38,916 bases of DNA from Alterirhizorhabdus solaris (GTDB taxonomy: Bacteria; Pseudomonadota; Alphaproteobacteria; Sphingomonadales; Sphingomonadaceae): the NCBI RefSeq assembly GCF_007785815.1, contig NZ_VNIM01000038.1, positions 1 through 38,916 of the forward strand. The letters run 5' to 3'. The translations under genes were made by a program, and so were the position numbers. This document shows positions 25,237 through 34,301 of this stretch, in pieces (position 1 is the stretch's first letter; the number at the start of each line of letters is the position of its first letter). Below the pieces are notes generated by a model that was not told the DNA's origin, ran no database searches, and was given only the letters and a program-made list of their open reading frames with translations.

Positions 25237-28200
25237 ATGACCTACGACCAGCCTGCGGCCTCCGACGCCGAACGCGCCCGCATCGCCGAATACGGCATGT
25301 ACCGCCCCGAATATGAGGGCGATGCCTGCGGCGTCGGCCTCGTCGCCGCGACCGACGGCAAGGCCTCGCGCCGCGTCGTTGCCGCCGCCATCGATGCGCT
25401 GAAGGCGGTGTGGCATCGCGGCGCGGTGGATGCGGACGGCAAGACCGGCGACGGTGCCGGCATCCACGTCGACCTGCCCGTCCGCTTCTTCGACGATGCG
25501 ATCGAGCATGCCGGGCACAAGCCGATGGCCAACCGGCTGGCGGTGGGCATGATCTTCCTGCCGCGCACCGACCTTGGCGCGCAGGAGCATTGTCGCACCA
25601 TCGTGGAATCCGAGATCATCGATTTCGGCTACACCATCTACGGCTGGCGGCAGGTGCCGGTCGATATCTCGGTGATCGGCGAGAAGGCGATGTCGCTGCG
25701 CCCCGAGATCGAGCAGATCATGATCGCCGGGCCCCTGCCCGATGCCGCGAGCCAGGCCGAGTTCGAGAAGGATCTCTACCTCATCCGCCGGCGGATCGAG
25801 CGCAAGGTGATCGAGGCGCAGATCCAGGGCTTCTACGTCTGCTCGCTGTCGTGCCGGTCGATCATCTACAAGGGGCTGTTCCTCGCCGAAGCCCTGTCGG
25901 TGTTCTACCCGGACCTGCAGGACGAGCGGTTCGTGTCGCGCGTGGCGATCTTCCACCAGCGTTACTCCACCAACACCTTCCCGCAATGGTGGCTGGCCCA
26001 GCCGTTCCGCACGCTGGCGCACAACGGCGAGATCAACACGATCCGCGGCAACAAGAACTGGATGAAGAGCCACGAGATCAAGATGGCGGCGCTCAGCTTC
26101 GGCGAGCATTCGGAGGAGATCAAGCCGCTGATCCCGGCCGGCGCTTCCGATACCGCCGCGCTCGATGCCGTGTTCGAGGCGATCTGCCGCTCGGGCCGCG
26201 ATGCCCCAACCGCCAAGCTGATGCTGGTGCCGGAGGCATGGCAGGACAAGGCGATGCCCCGCCCGCACAGCGACATGTATTCCTATCTCGCCTCCGTGAT
26301 GGAGCCGTGGGACGGCCCGGCCGCGCTCGCCATGACCGATGGCCGCTGGGTCGTCGCCGGTGTCGACCGCAACGCGCTGCGCCCGCTGCGCACCACGCGT
26401 ACCGCCGACAACCTGCTGATCGTCGGTTCCGAGACGGGCATGGTCGTGGTGCCGGAATCGTCGGTGATCGCCAAGGGCCGGATGGGCCCGGGGCAGATGA
26501 TCGCGATCGATCTGGACGAGGGCAAGCTCTACGACGACCGCGCCATCAAGGACCGGATCGCGGGCGAGCAGCCCTATGGCGAGTGGATCAAGGATTTCCG
26601 AGCGCTCGAGGACTTGCCGCGTGACGACAGCGATATCGCGCTGCGTTTCGACCGGCCGGAGCTGATCCGCCGTCAGGTGGCCGCCGGGCAGACGCTGGAG
26701 GACATGGAGCTGATCCTGTCCCCGCAGGTGGAGGATGCCAAGGAGGCGATCGGCTCGATGGGGGACGATACCCCGCTCGCCGTCATTTCGGACAAGCCGC
26801 GCATCGTCAGCCATTTCTTCCGCCAGAACTTCTCGCAGGTCACAACCCCGCCGATCGACCCCTTGCGCGAAACGCAGGTGATGTCGCTGAAGACGCGGTT
26901 CGGCAATCTTGCCAACATCCTCGATTCCGAGGCGCAGCAGTCGAACGTGCTGGTGCTCGACTCACCGGTGCTGGCGAGCAGCGACTGGGCGCGGCTGAAG
27001 CGGCATTTCGGCGCAAACGCTGCCGAGATCGACTGCACCTTCGCGATCAACGGCCCCGCCGACGCGCTGCGTCAGGCGATCGCGACGGTGCGCGCGGAGG
27101 CCGAGAAGGCGGTGCGCGAGGGCAAGACCGAGCTGTTCCTGACCGACGAGAACGTCGGGCCGGAGCGGATCGCCATCCCGATGGTGCTGGCGGCCGCCGG
27201 CGTCCACACCCACCTCGTCCGCAAGGGACTGCGCTCCTATGCGTCGGTCAACGTGCGGTCGGCCGAGTGCCTCGACACGCATTATTTCGCGGTGCTGATC
27301 GGCGTCGGCGCGACGACGGTGAACGCCTATCTGGCCGAGGCCGCCATCGCCGAGCGCCACGGGCGCGGCCTGTTCGGCGACCTGTCGCTGGAGGCGTGCC
27401 TCAAGCGCCATCGCAAGGCGATCGACGACGGCCTGCTCAAGATCATGTCGAAGATGGGGATCGCGGTGATCTCCAGCTATCGCGGCGGCTACAACTTCGA
27501 GGCGGTCGGCCTCAGCCGCGCGCTGTGCAACGATCTGTTCCCGGGGATGCCGGCCAAGATCTCGGGCGAGGGCTATGCCTCGCTCCAGCTCAACGCCACG
27601 CTGCGCCACGAGGCGGCGTTCGACGAGGTGGTGACGACGCTGCCGATCGGCGGATTCTACCGCCAGCGCGCAGGGGGCGAGGCACACGCCTATTCGGCGC
27701 AGCTGATGCACCTGCTGCAAAGCTCGTGCGCCACCGACAGCTACTCCACCTACCTGCAGTTCTCGCGCGGGGTGAAGGACCTGCCGCCGATCTACCTGCG
27801 CGATCTGATGGAGTTCAACTGGGCGCGCGAAGCCATCCCGATCGATTCGGTCGAGGCCATCACCGAGATCCGCAAGCGGTTCGTCACCCCCGGCATGTCG
27901 CTCGGCGCGCTGTCGCCGGAAGCACACGAGACGCTGGCGATCGCGATGAACCGGATCGGCGCGAAGGCCGTGTCCGGCGAGGGCGGTGAGGACAAGAAGC
28001 GCTACAAGCCCTACGAGAACGGCGACAACGCCAACTCGGTCATCAAGCAGATCGCGAGCGGCCGCTTCGGCGTGACCGCCGAATATCTCGGCTCCGCCGA
28101 GGAGCTCGAGATCAAGGTCGCGCAGGGCGCCAAGCCCGGCGAGGGCGGGCAGCTGCCCGGCTTCAAGGTGACCGAGATGATCGCCCGCCTGCGCCATTCG

Positions 28201-29772
28201 ACGCCGGGCGTGACGCTCATCAGCCCGCCGCCGCATCACGACATCTATTCGATCGAGGATCTGGCGCAGCTGATCTACGACCTGAAGCAGATCAACCCGC
28301 GTGCCCGCGTGTGCGTGAAGCTCGTCTCGTCGGCCGGCATCGGCACGATCGCGGCCGGCGTGGCCAAGGCGCATGCCGATGCGATCCTGATCGCGGGCCA
28401 TGTCGGGGGCACCGGCGCCTCCCCGCAGACCAGCATCAAATATGCCGGTACGCCGTGGGAGATGGGCCTCAGCGAAGCCAATCAGGTGCTGACGCTGAAC
28501 GGCCTGCGCCACCGCGTGAAGCTGCGCACCGACGGCGGCCTCAAGACCGGGCGCGACATCGTGATCGCCGCGATCCTGGGCGCCGAGGAGTTCGGTATCG
28601 GCACGCTGTCGCTCGTCGCGATGGGCTGCATCATGGTGCGCCAGTGCCACTCGAACACCTGCCCGGTCGGCGTCTGCACGCAGGACGAGGCGTTGCGGAA
28701 GAAGTTCGTCGGCACGCCGGAAAAGGTCATCAACCTGATGACCTTCATCGCCGAGGAGGTGCGCGAGATTCTCGCCAAGCTGGGGGTCAAGTCGCTCGAC
28801 GAGATCATCGGCCGCACCGAACTGCTGCGGCAGGTGAGCCGCGGCGCCGAGCATCTCGACGACCTCGACCTCAACCCGATCCTCGCCAAGGTGGACGCGC
28901 CCGACCATCATCGGCGTTTCCAGGTGGAAGGCCACCGCAACGAGGTGCCCGACAGCCTCGACGCACAGATGATCCGTGACGCCAAGGCCGTGTTCGATCG
29001 CGGCGAGAAGATGCAGCTCACCTATTCGGTGCGCAACACGCACCGCGCGGTCGGCACACGCTTCTCCGCGGAGATCACCCGCACCTTCGGCATGTCGAAG
29101 CTGGCGGATGGGCATGTGCAGGTCCGCCTGCGCGGCAGTGCGGGTCAGTCGCTGGGCGCGTTCGCCTGCAAGGGGCTGACGTTGGAAGTGTTCGGCGATG
29201 CCAACGACTATGTCGGCAAGGGCCTGTCGGGGGCGATCATCACCGTCCGCCCGATGGTGTCGTCGCCGCTGGAGAGCAAGGCGAACACGATCATCGGCAA
29301 TACCGTGCTGTACGGTGCCACCTCTGGCAAGCTGTTCGCCGCCGGCCAGGCGGGCGAGCGGTTCGCCGTGCGCAATTCCGGCGCGACGGTGGTGGTCGAA
29401 GGCTGCGGCGCCAACGGCTGCGAGTATATGACCGGCGGCACGGCGGTGATCCTGGGCGCGACCGGCGACAATTTCGGCGCGGGGATGACCGGCGGCATGG
29501 CCTTCATCCTCGACGAGACGGGCGATTTCCCCGGTCGCGCCAACCCGGACAGCATCGTGTGGCAGCGGCTCGGCTCGACCTACTGGGAAACGCGGTTGAA
29601 GTCGCTCGTCGCCGAGCATGCGGTGGCGACCGACAGCAAGTGGTCGAACACGATCCTCGACGATTGGGATCGCTGGCGCGAGAACGTGTGGCAGGTGTGC
29701 CCCAAGGAGATGCTCTCCCGCCTCGAACACCCGCTGACCGACACGCAGGCCGAGGCGGTCGCGGCGGAGTAA
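25237..29772 (+). CDS. gltB: Glutamate synthase (NADPH) large subunit
   Basis: The alpha subunit, 1511 residues from the ATG preceded by GAAGGGA. Translation gives a 30-residue propeptide; Cys31 in GDACGVGL should become the N-terminal nucleophile of the glutaminase domain. Ammonia is channelled to the FMN/[3Fe-4S] synthase domain, which shows ISPPPHHDIYSIEDLAQLIY, GGTGASPQTSIKYAGTPWE and the cluster cysteines 1131, 1137 and 1142 (CIMVRQCHSNTC) in the standard spacing. The C-terminal beta-helix repeats (GxxGxxxG runs such as GATSGKLFAAGQAGERFAVR) are present. A strong intrinsic terminator follows the stop. Confidence 0.98.
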   Translation: MTYDQPAASDAERARIAEYGMYRPEYEGDACGVGLVAATDGKASRRVVAAAIDALKAVWHRGAVDADGKTGDGAGIHVDLPVRFFDDAIEHAGHKPMANRLAVGMIFLPRTDLGAQEHCRTIVESEIIDFGYTIYGWRQVPVDISVIGEKAMSLRPEIEQIMIAGPLPDAASQAEFEKDLYLIRRRIERKVIEAQIQGFYVCSLSCRSIIYKGLFLAEALSVFYPDLQDERFVSRVAIFHQRYSTNTFPQWWLAQPFRTLAHNGEINTIRGNKNWMKSHEIKMAALSFGEHSEEIKPLIPAGASDTAALDAVFEAICRSGRDAPTAKLMLVPEAWQDKAMPRPHSDMYSYLASVMEPWDGPAALAMTDGRWVVAGVDRNALRPLRTTRTADNLLIVGSETGMVVVPESSVIAKGRMGPGQMIAIDLDEGKLYDDRAIKDRIAGEQPYGEWIKDFRALEDLPRDDSDIALRFDRPELIRRQVAAGQTLEDMELILSPQVEDAKEAIGSMGDDTPLAVISDKPRIVSHFFRQNFSQVTTPPIDPLRETQVMSLKTRFGNLANILDSEAQQSNVLVLDSPVLASSDWARLKRHFGANAAEIDCTFAINGPADALRQAIATVRAEAEKAVREGKTELFLTDENVGPERIAIPMVLAAAGVHTHLVRKGLRSYASVNVRSAECLDTHYFAVLIGVGATTVNAYLAEAAIAERHGRGLFGDLSLEACLKRHRKAIDDGLLKIMSKMGIAVISSYRGGYNFEAVGLSRALCNDLFPGMPAKISGEGYASLQLNATLRHEAAFDEVVTTLPIGGFYRQRAGGEAHAYSAQLMHLLQSSCATDSYSTYLQFSRGVKDLPPIYLRDLMEFNWAREAIPIDSVEAITEIRKRFVTPGMSLGALSPEAHETLAIAMNRIGAKAVSGEGGEDKKRYKPYENGDNANSVIKQIASGRFGVTAEYLGSAEELEIKVAQGAKPGEGGQLPGFKVTEMIARLRHSTPGVTLISPPPHHDIYSIEDLAQLIYDLKQINPRARVCVKLVSSAGIGTIAAGVAKAHADAILIAGHVGGTGASPQTSIKYAGTPWEMGLSEANQVLTLNGLRHRVKLRTDGGLKTGRDIVIAAILGAEEFGIGTLSLVAMGCIMVRQCHSNTCPVGVCTQDEALRKKFVGTPEKVINLMTFIAEEVREILAKLGVKSLDEIIGRTELLRQVSRGAEHLDDLDLNPILAKVDAPDHHRRFQVEGHRNEVPDSLDAQMIRDAKAVFDRGEKMQLTYSVRNTHRAVGTRFSAEITRTFGMSKLADGHVQVRLRGSAGQSLGAFACKGLTLEVFGDANDYVGKGLSGAIITVRPMVSSPLESKANTIIGNTVLYGATSGKLFAAGQAGERFAVRNSGATVVVEGCGANGCEYMTGGTAVILGATGDNFGAGMTGGMAFILDETGDFPGRANPDSIVWQRLGSTYWETRLKSLVAEHAVATDSKWSNTILDDWDRWRENVWQVCPKEMLSRLEHPLTDTQAEAVAAE

Positions 29773-29783
29773 AGCGACCGAAA

Positions 29784-29815
29784 GCCCCTCCCGCGCGAGG
29801 GAGGGGCCTTTATTT
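29784..29815 (+). terminator. Intrinsic terminator of the gltD-gltB unit
   Basis: GCCCCTCCC (29784-29792) and GGGAGGGGC (29799-29807) form a perfect 9-bp stem with loop GCGCGA, followed by CTTTATTT. It starts 12 bp after the gltB stop. It is the clearest rho-independent terminator in the window. Confidence 0.92.
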
Positions 29816-29854
29816 GGCTTCCGCCCGCCTGCCCGCCCCCGTAACAGGGGCGTC

Positions 29855-30532
29855 ATGTGGCAGCTCTATCAATTTCCCCTGTGCCCCTTCTCGCGCAAGG
29901 TACGTCTTCTCCTTGGCGAGAAGGCGATCGGATACGATCTCGTGCGCGAATCGCCGTGGCTCCAGCGCGACGAGTTCATCGACATGAACCCTGCCGGGCA
30001 GACCCCGGTGATGGTCGATACCGAGACCAATCTCGTCCTGATGAACTCGGTGGCGATCTGCGAATATGTCGAGGAGACGGTGGAAAAGGCGGCGATGCTG
30101 CCCGGCACCGCCGCCGACCGCGCCGAAATCCGCCGACTGTGCGCGTGGTTCGACGAGAAGGTGTATGCCGACGTGGTCGCCCCGCTGATGCACGAGCGGT
30201 TGCTGAAGCGCATCGTCCACCGCGCCACTCCCGACGCCAAGGCGTTGCGGGAGGCGATGAAGGTGGCCAACGCGCACCTCGATTACGTCGACTACCTGCT
30301 CGACCATCGCCGCTGGATCGGCGGCCCGGTGCTGAGCCTCGCCGACCTCACCGCCGCCGCGCATTTATCGGTGGCGGACTATCTCGGCGGCATCGACTGG
30401 CGCGTCCACGACCGCACGCGGGAATGGTACGCCGCGATGAAGAGCCGCCCGAGCTTCCGCCCGCTGCTGAGCGAGCGGATGGAGATCGTGTCGCCGCCGG
30501 CGCATTACGACAAGGTGGATTTCTGGGAATAG
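29855..30532 (+). CDS. Glutathione S-transferase family protein
   Basis: A 225-residue cytosolic protein. The thioredoxin-like N-domain starts QFPLCPFSRKVRLLLGEK, with Cys10 and Ser13 in the position of the catalytic C/S-x-x-S of beta/omega-like enzymes. It continues with NPAGQTPVMVD (cis-proline) and NSVAICEYVEE (glutathione-binding Ser/Glu). The helical C-domain has LSLADLTAAAHLSVADYLGG, the N-capping motif of GSTs. Substrate unknown; detoxification or disulfide reduction are usual roles. It starts 39 bp beyond the gltB terminator, so it is expressed separately. No Shine-Dalgarno sequence is obvious. It converges on the PIN-domain gene 22 bp downstream. Confidence 0.9.
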   Translation: MWQLYQFPLCPFSRKVRLLLGEKAIGYDLVRESPWLQRDEFIDMNPAGQTPVMVDTETNLVLMNSVAICEYVEETVEKAAMLPGTAADRAEIRRLCAWFDEKVYADVVAPLMHERLLKRIVHRATPDAKALREAMKVANAHLDYVDYLLDHRRWIGGPVLSLADLTAAAHLSVADYLGGIDWRVHDRTREWYAAMKSRPSFRPLLSERMEIVSPPAHYDKVDFWE

Positions 30533-30554
30533 GCAGTCGGGGAAGATCCCCCCG

Positions 30555-31157
30555 TCAGCTACCGCCCGTACCCGGCCGGCGCTGCATCATGATGTTGATA
30601 TCGGGGTTCGCCGTGGGCGCCGCCGCGACGATGCGCTGCCAGTAGTCCGCCGCGCTGGCGACGATGCCCCGGCGCTCCGCCAGTTCGAGGAAGGCGCGTG
30701 TGGTGAGCACGTCGGTATCCAGATCGAGGCCGGTTTCCCTGACGAAGCGGGGAATCTTGCCGTTCTCGTAGACGATCAGGACATCATGGCCCGCATGGCC
30801 CGTATGCTCGACATAGCTGCCGAGCCATTCGAGGATCGCCAGTTCCCCGGCGTTCCGCAGCCGGATGTCCGGATCGGTCTTGCGCGCTTGCAGGAAAAGC
30901 GCCCCGATTTCGGTCTCGGCAACCAGAACGGGGGCGTTCGACCCCGGTTGCCGCCCCGCCTCGATCCATGCCTCGATCTGGCGGGCGCCGGGCTTGGCCA
31001 TGTCCTGCGTCGCCTCCAGCGCCACCATGTCGGCTACGACGACGCGCCCTCCGATCTGGTGAAGCAGGTGCAGGGCATCGGCCTGCGCGAGGTGGATGAG
31101 CGGGCCGGTGTCCGGTACGATCAGATCAGGGCGTTCGATCTGCGGCTTGTTCGTCAC
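30555..31157 (-). CDS. PIN-domain protein, translationally coupled to ubiG
   Basis: A 200-residue protein starting at a GTG that overlaps the ubiG stop (GTGA). The first strand LIVPDTGPLIHLAQADAL with Asp16 is the hallmark opening of PIN-like nucleases. Further acidic positions that could form the metal site are in NAGELAILEW and in DLDTDVLTTRAFLE, and the late helix LAERRGIV is also PIN-like. The equivalent of the third acidic strand reads DVLIVYENG. PIN proteins cut RNA and many are toxins, but no antitoxin-like small gene lies beside it, and the upstream partner is a ubiquinone enzyme. It may be a solitary RNase. It is longer than typical VapC toxins (about 130 residues). Function uncertain. 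Confidence 0.7.
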   Translation of the reverse strand: MTNKPQIERPDLIVPDTGPLIHLAQADALHLLHQIGGRVVVADMVALEATQDMAKPGARQIEAWIEAGRQPGSNAPVLVAETEIGALFLQARKTDPDIRLRNAGELAILEWLGSYVEHTGHAGHDVLIVYENGKIPRFVRETGLDLDTDVLTTRAFLELAERRGIVASAADYWQRIVAAAPTANPDINIMMQRRPGTGGS

Positions 31158-31906
31158 GACGAACCGCTATCCGCCACCGCCGTCACCAGATAGTTCAGCG
31201 CCACATTCTCCGACAGCACCAGCCCCCGGCCCGGGGAGAAGGCCAACCCGGTCGTGTCCGTCACCCGCAAGCCGGCGCTCGTCAGCAACACGGCGAGTTC
31301 CTCGGGGCGGATGAACCTGTCCCAGTCGTGCGTGCCCTTCGGGATGCGCCCCAGCCCCTCGCTGACGGTGATGATCCCCAGCCGCGACAAGGGCGTGCGG
31401 TTGGGGGTGGAAAGGATCAGCAGCCCGTCCGGTGCCAGCACCCGGGCCAGCGCCGCGACGAAGCCGGCCGGGTCGCTCACATGCTCGATCACCTCCATGC
31501 AGGTGACGAGATCGAACCGCTCGTCCGCCAGCGTCTCCACCCCCACCGCGCGATAATCGATCGTCAGGCGCTGCCCGACGGCGTGGGCGCGGGCGACGGC
31601 GATGTTCTCGGGCGCGGCGTCCAGCGCCGTCACCGTGGCGCCCAGGCGGGCGAGCGGCTCGGCCAGCAGCCCCGCACCGCATCCCACGTCCAGCGCGCGC
31701 CGGCCCTCCAGCGGGGTGAACGTGTCCGGGTTACCATGCCAGTGCGTGTCGACCGCGGCGCGGATATAGCCCAGCCGCACCGGGTTCAGCCGGTGCAGCA
31801 TGGCGGAGGAGCCTTTCGGATCCCACCAGTCTGCGGCCATGCGGCCGAAATGGGCGGCTTCCGCCGGATCGATCGTCGGCGTTACGGGGTGCGTGCTTGC
31901 GTTCAT
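31154..31906 (-). CDS. ubiG: Ubiquinone biosynthesis O-methyltransferase
   Basis: SAM-dependent enzyme for both O-methylation steps of ubiquinone synthesis, membrane-associated. The protein has 250 residues. The family-specific N-terminus AAHFGRMAADWWDPKG and LNPVRLGYI is present. The SAM fold shows ALDVGCGAGLLAEPLARLGA (motif I), TALDAAPENI, DLVTCMEVIEHV and PDGLLILSTPNRT. The stretch GTHDWDRFIRPEEL matches the UbiG C-terminal region. GGGAGAGGGG lies directly before the ATG. It is divergent from lysC across 70 bp and its stop overlaps the PIN gene start. Confidence 0.96.
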   Translation of the reverse strand: MNASTHPVTPTIDPAEAAHFGRMAADWWDPKGSSAMLHRLNPVRLGYIRAAVDTHWHGNPDTFTPLEGRRALDVGCGAGLLAEPLARLGATVTALDAAPENIAVARAHAVGQRLTIDYRAVGVETLADERFDLVTCMEVIEHVSDPAGFVAALARVLAPDGLLILSTPNRTPLSRLGIITVSEGLGRIPKGTHDWDRFIRPEELAVLLTSAGLRVTDTTGLAFSPGRGLVLSENVALNYLVTAVADSGSS

Positions 31907-31976
31907 ATGCCCCTCTCCCTATCAGGGCCGCGCCTTTTCGCCCAAGGCCAATTCAAGCGCAGGATCGATCAAGTCC

Positions 31977-33269
31977 ATGGCCCGTATCGTGATGAAGTTC
32001 GGCGGCACCTCGATGGCGGGGATCGAGCGGATCCGCAACGTGGCCCGACGCGTGAAGGAGGAGGCGGATGCCGGCCACGAGGTCGCCGTCGTCGTCTCCG
32101 CCATGTCGGGCGAGACGGACCGGCTGGTCGGCTTCTGCCGGGAGGCAAGCCCCCTCTACGATCCGCGCGAATATGACGTGGTGGTGTCGTCCGGCGAACA
32201 GGTGACGAGCGGCCTGCTCGCCATCGTATTGCAGGCGATGGGCTGCAAGGCGCGCAGCTGGCTCGGCTGGCAGCTGCCGATCGGCACGTCGGACGCGCAT
32301 GCGTCGGCCCGCATCGGCACGATCGACGCCGAAACGCTGGGCAAGGCGATGTCCGGCGGCGAGGTGGCGGTGATCCCCGGCTTCCAGGGCGTGACGGCGG
32401 AAGGCCGGGTGACGACGCTGGGCCGGGGTGGCTCCGATACGTCGGCGGTAGCGATCGCGGCGGCGATGAAGGCCGATCGCTGCGACATCTATACCGACGT
32501 GGACGGCGTCTATACCACCGATCCGCGCATCGTGCCGCGCGCGCGCAAGCTGAGCAAGGTCACCTACGAGGAGATGCTGGAGCTGGCCTCGGTCGGCGCC
32601 AAGGTGTTGCAGACGCGCTCGGTCGGGCTGGCGATGAAGGAACGGGTCCGCGTGCGCGTGCTGTCGTCGTTCGACGACGCGCGCGACGAGGACGGGCACC
32701 GCGGCACGCTGATCGTGGGCGAGGACGAGATCGAAGAGGGAAGCATGGAACGTCAGCTCATCACCGGCATCGCGCACGACAAGAACGAGGCGAAGATCAC
32801 CATCGTGGCGGTGCCCGACCGGCCCGGCGCGGTGGCGACGATCTTCTCGCCGCTGGCCGATGCCAGCATCAACGTGGACATGATCGTGCAGAACGTGGCG
32901 CACGATACCGGATCGACCGACGTGACCTTCACCGTGCCCAAGGCCGAGCTGGCCCGCGCGCTGGACGTGCTGGAGCGCGAGCGGCCGACGATCGGGTTCG
33001 ATCGGGTCGTGCACGATACCGCCGTCACCAAGGTCTCGGTGGTGGGCGTGGGGATGCGCAGCCATGCCGGCGTCGCCGCCCAGATGTTCAAGTCGCTGGC
33101 GGATCGCGGCATCAACATCCTCGCGATCACCACGTCGGAGATCAAGGTGAGCGTGCTGATCCACGAGGATTATACCGAACTGGCGGTGCGCGTGCTCCAC
33201 ACCGCCTACGGCCTCGAGGCGCCGGAGGAAGCCCCCGAAGCGGTCGTCGGCGCGGCCAGCGCCACGTGA
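31977..33269 (+). CDS. lysC: Aspartate kinase
   Basis: First step of the aspartate pathway (lysine, threonine, methionine, diaminopimelate): ATP-dependent phosphorylation of aspartate. The protein has 430 residues from MARIVMKFGGTSMAG, with the KFGGTS ATP loop at 7-12. The kinase domain continues with VVSSGEQVTSGLLA, TLGRGGSDTSAVAIAAA, IYTDVDGVYTTDPRIV and AKVLQTRSVGLAM. Two ACT domains follow (from VAVPDRPGAVATIFSPLADA and VVGVGMRSHAGVAAQMFKSL) for feedback by lysine and threonine. An in-frame internal start with its own ribosome site lies at the domain border (see separate entry). The ATG itself has only a weak upstream site. The stop overlaps the next gene as GTGA. Confidence 0.97.
   Translation: MARIVMKFGGTSMAGIERIRNVARRVKEEADAGHEVAVVVSAMSGETDRLVGFCREASPLYDPREYDVVVSSGEQVTSGLLAIVLQAMGCKARSWLGWQLPIGTSDAHASARIGTIDAETLGKAMSGGEVAVIPGFQGVTAEGRVTTLGRGGSDTSAVAIAAAMKADRCDIYTDVDGVYTTDPRIVPRARKLSKVTYEEMLELASVGAKVLQTRSVGLAMKERVRVRVLSSFDDARDEDGHRGTLIVGEDEIEEGSMERQLITGIAHDKNEAKITIVAVPDRPGAVATIFSPLADASINVDMIVQNVAHDTGSTDVTFTVPKAELARALDVLERERPTIGFDRVVHDTAVTKVSVVGVGMRSHAGVAAQMFKSLADRGINILAITTSEIKVSVLIHEDYTELAVRVLHTAYGLEAPEEAPEAVVGAASAT
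32735..32747 (+). promoter_or_regulatory. Internal ribosome site and in-frame ATG within lysC
   Basis: AGAGGGAAGC ends right before ATG 32745-32747, which is codon 257 of lysC and in frame. Translation from it would give a 174-residue protein made of the two ACT domains alone, equal to the beta subunit that Bacillus and Corynebacterium make from an internal start in their aspartate kinase genes. Whether it is used here is inference. Confidence 0.4.
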
Positions 33270-34288
33270 GCGCCAGCCACGCCCGCCTCGACCGGCTGAT
33301 GGCACGCGGCGCCGATTTCCTCGGCGCCGATCACGCGATCCTCGCGGGCGCGATGTCGTGGGTGTCGGAGCGCAACCTCGTCGCCGCGATCTCGAACGCC
33401 GGGGGTTTCGGCGTGATCGCGTGCGGGGCGATGACGCCCGAGCTGCTCGATGCGGAGATCACCGCGACGAAGGCGCTGGCGACCAAGCCGTTCGGCGTGA
33501 ACCTCATCACGATGCATCCGGCCCTGTCCGACCTGATCGACGTCTGCGCGCGGCACGGTGTCGGCCATGTCGTGCTGGCCGGCGGATTGCCGCCGGGCGG
33601 CGCGATCGAGCGGATCAAGGCGTCGGGCGCGAAGGTCATCTGTTTCCCGCCGACGCTCGCCTTTGCGAAAAAGCTGATCCGTTCCGGCGTGGACGCGCTG
33701 GTAATAGAGGGGATGGAGGCCGGCGGCCACATCGGCCCCGTCTCCACCAGCGTACTGGCACAGGAAATGCTGCCAGAGATCGCCGGCACGCTGCCCGTGT
33801 TCGTGGCCGGCGGGATCGGCCGGGGCGAGGCGATCGCGGGCTATCTGGAGATGGGGGCGGCCGGCGTTCAACTGGGCACGCGGTTCGTCTGCGCGACCGA
33901 ATCGATCGCGCATCCGAATTTCAAGAAAGCGTTCATCCGCGCGTCGGCCCGCGATGCGGTCGCCAGCGTGCAGATCGACCCGCGCCTGCCGGTCATCCCC
34001 GTGCGCGCGTTGAAAAACGCATCGAGCGACCTGTTCACCGCCAAGCAGCGCGAAGTCGCGCTGTCGCTCGATGAGGGCAAGGTGGCGATGGCGGAGGCGC
34101 AGTTGCAGATCGAGCATTACTGGGCGGGCGCGCTGCGCCGCGCGGTGGTGGACGGCGACGTGGAGAACGGCTCGCTGATGGCGGGCCAGTCCGTCGGCAT
34201 GGTGACCAGGGAGGAGCCGGCGGCGGACATCATCCGCGCGCTGCTCGATCAGGCCGCTGCGGCATTGGAAAGCCGCGCCGCTTTCTGA
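33266..34288 (+). CDS. NAD(P)H-dependent flavin oxidoreductase, nitronate monooxygenase family
   Basis: A 340-residue FMN barrel protein of the 2-nitropropane dioxygenase/nitronate monooxygenase family (FabK-like relatives), which oxidises nitronates or reduces quinones and enones. Seen are AGAMSWVSERNLVAAISNAGG at the start, GHVVLAGGLPP, IEGMEAGGHIGP with His155 in the family position, and the phosphate-binding AGGIGRGEAIAGYLEMGAAG. GTG start overlapping the lysC stop (GTGA) and 13 bp before ptsP, so the three genes probably form one unit. Why such an enzyme stands between lysC and ptsP is not evident. Substrate unknown. Confidence 0.88.
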   Translation: MSASHARLDRLMARGADFLGADHAILAGAMSWVSERNLVAAISNAGGFGVIACGAMTPELLDAEITATKALATKPFGVNLITMHPALSDLIDVCARHGVGHVVLAGGLPPGGAIERIKASGAKVICFPPTLAFAKKLIRSGVDALVIEGMEAGGHIGPVSTSVLAQEMLPEIAGTLPVFVAGGIGRGEAIAGYLEMGAAGVQLGTRFVCATESIAHPNFKKAFIRASARDAVASVQIDPRLPVIPVRALKNASSDLFTAKQREVALSLDEGKVAMAEAQLQIEHYWAGALRRAVVDGDVENGSLMAGQSVGMVTREEPAADIIRALLDQAAAALESRAAF

Positions 34289-34301
34289 TAGCCCCGGGGT
34301 C

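Noticed and set aside
26962-29856. Minus-strand open frame of 964 codons opposite gltB
   Set aside because: gltB has all catalytic and cluster residues on the other strand. The antisense product shows only composition-driven repeats.
30555-31157. VapBC-type toxin-antitoxin system
   Set aside because: No antitoxin-sized gene with a DNA-binding domain lies on either side. The neighbours are ubiG and a glutathione S-transferase gene.
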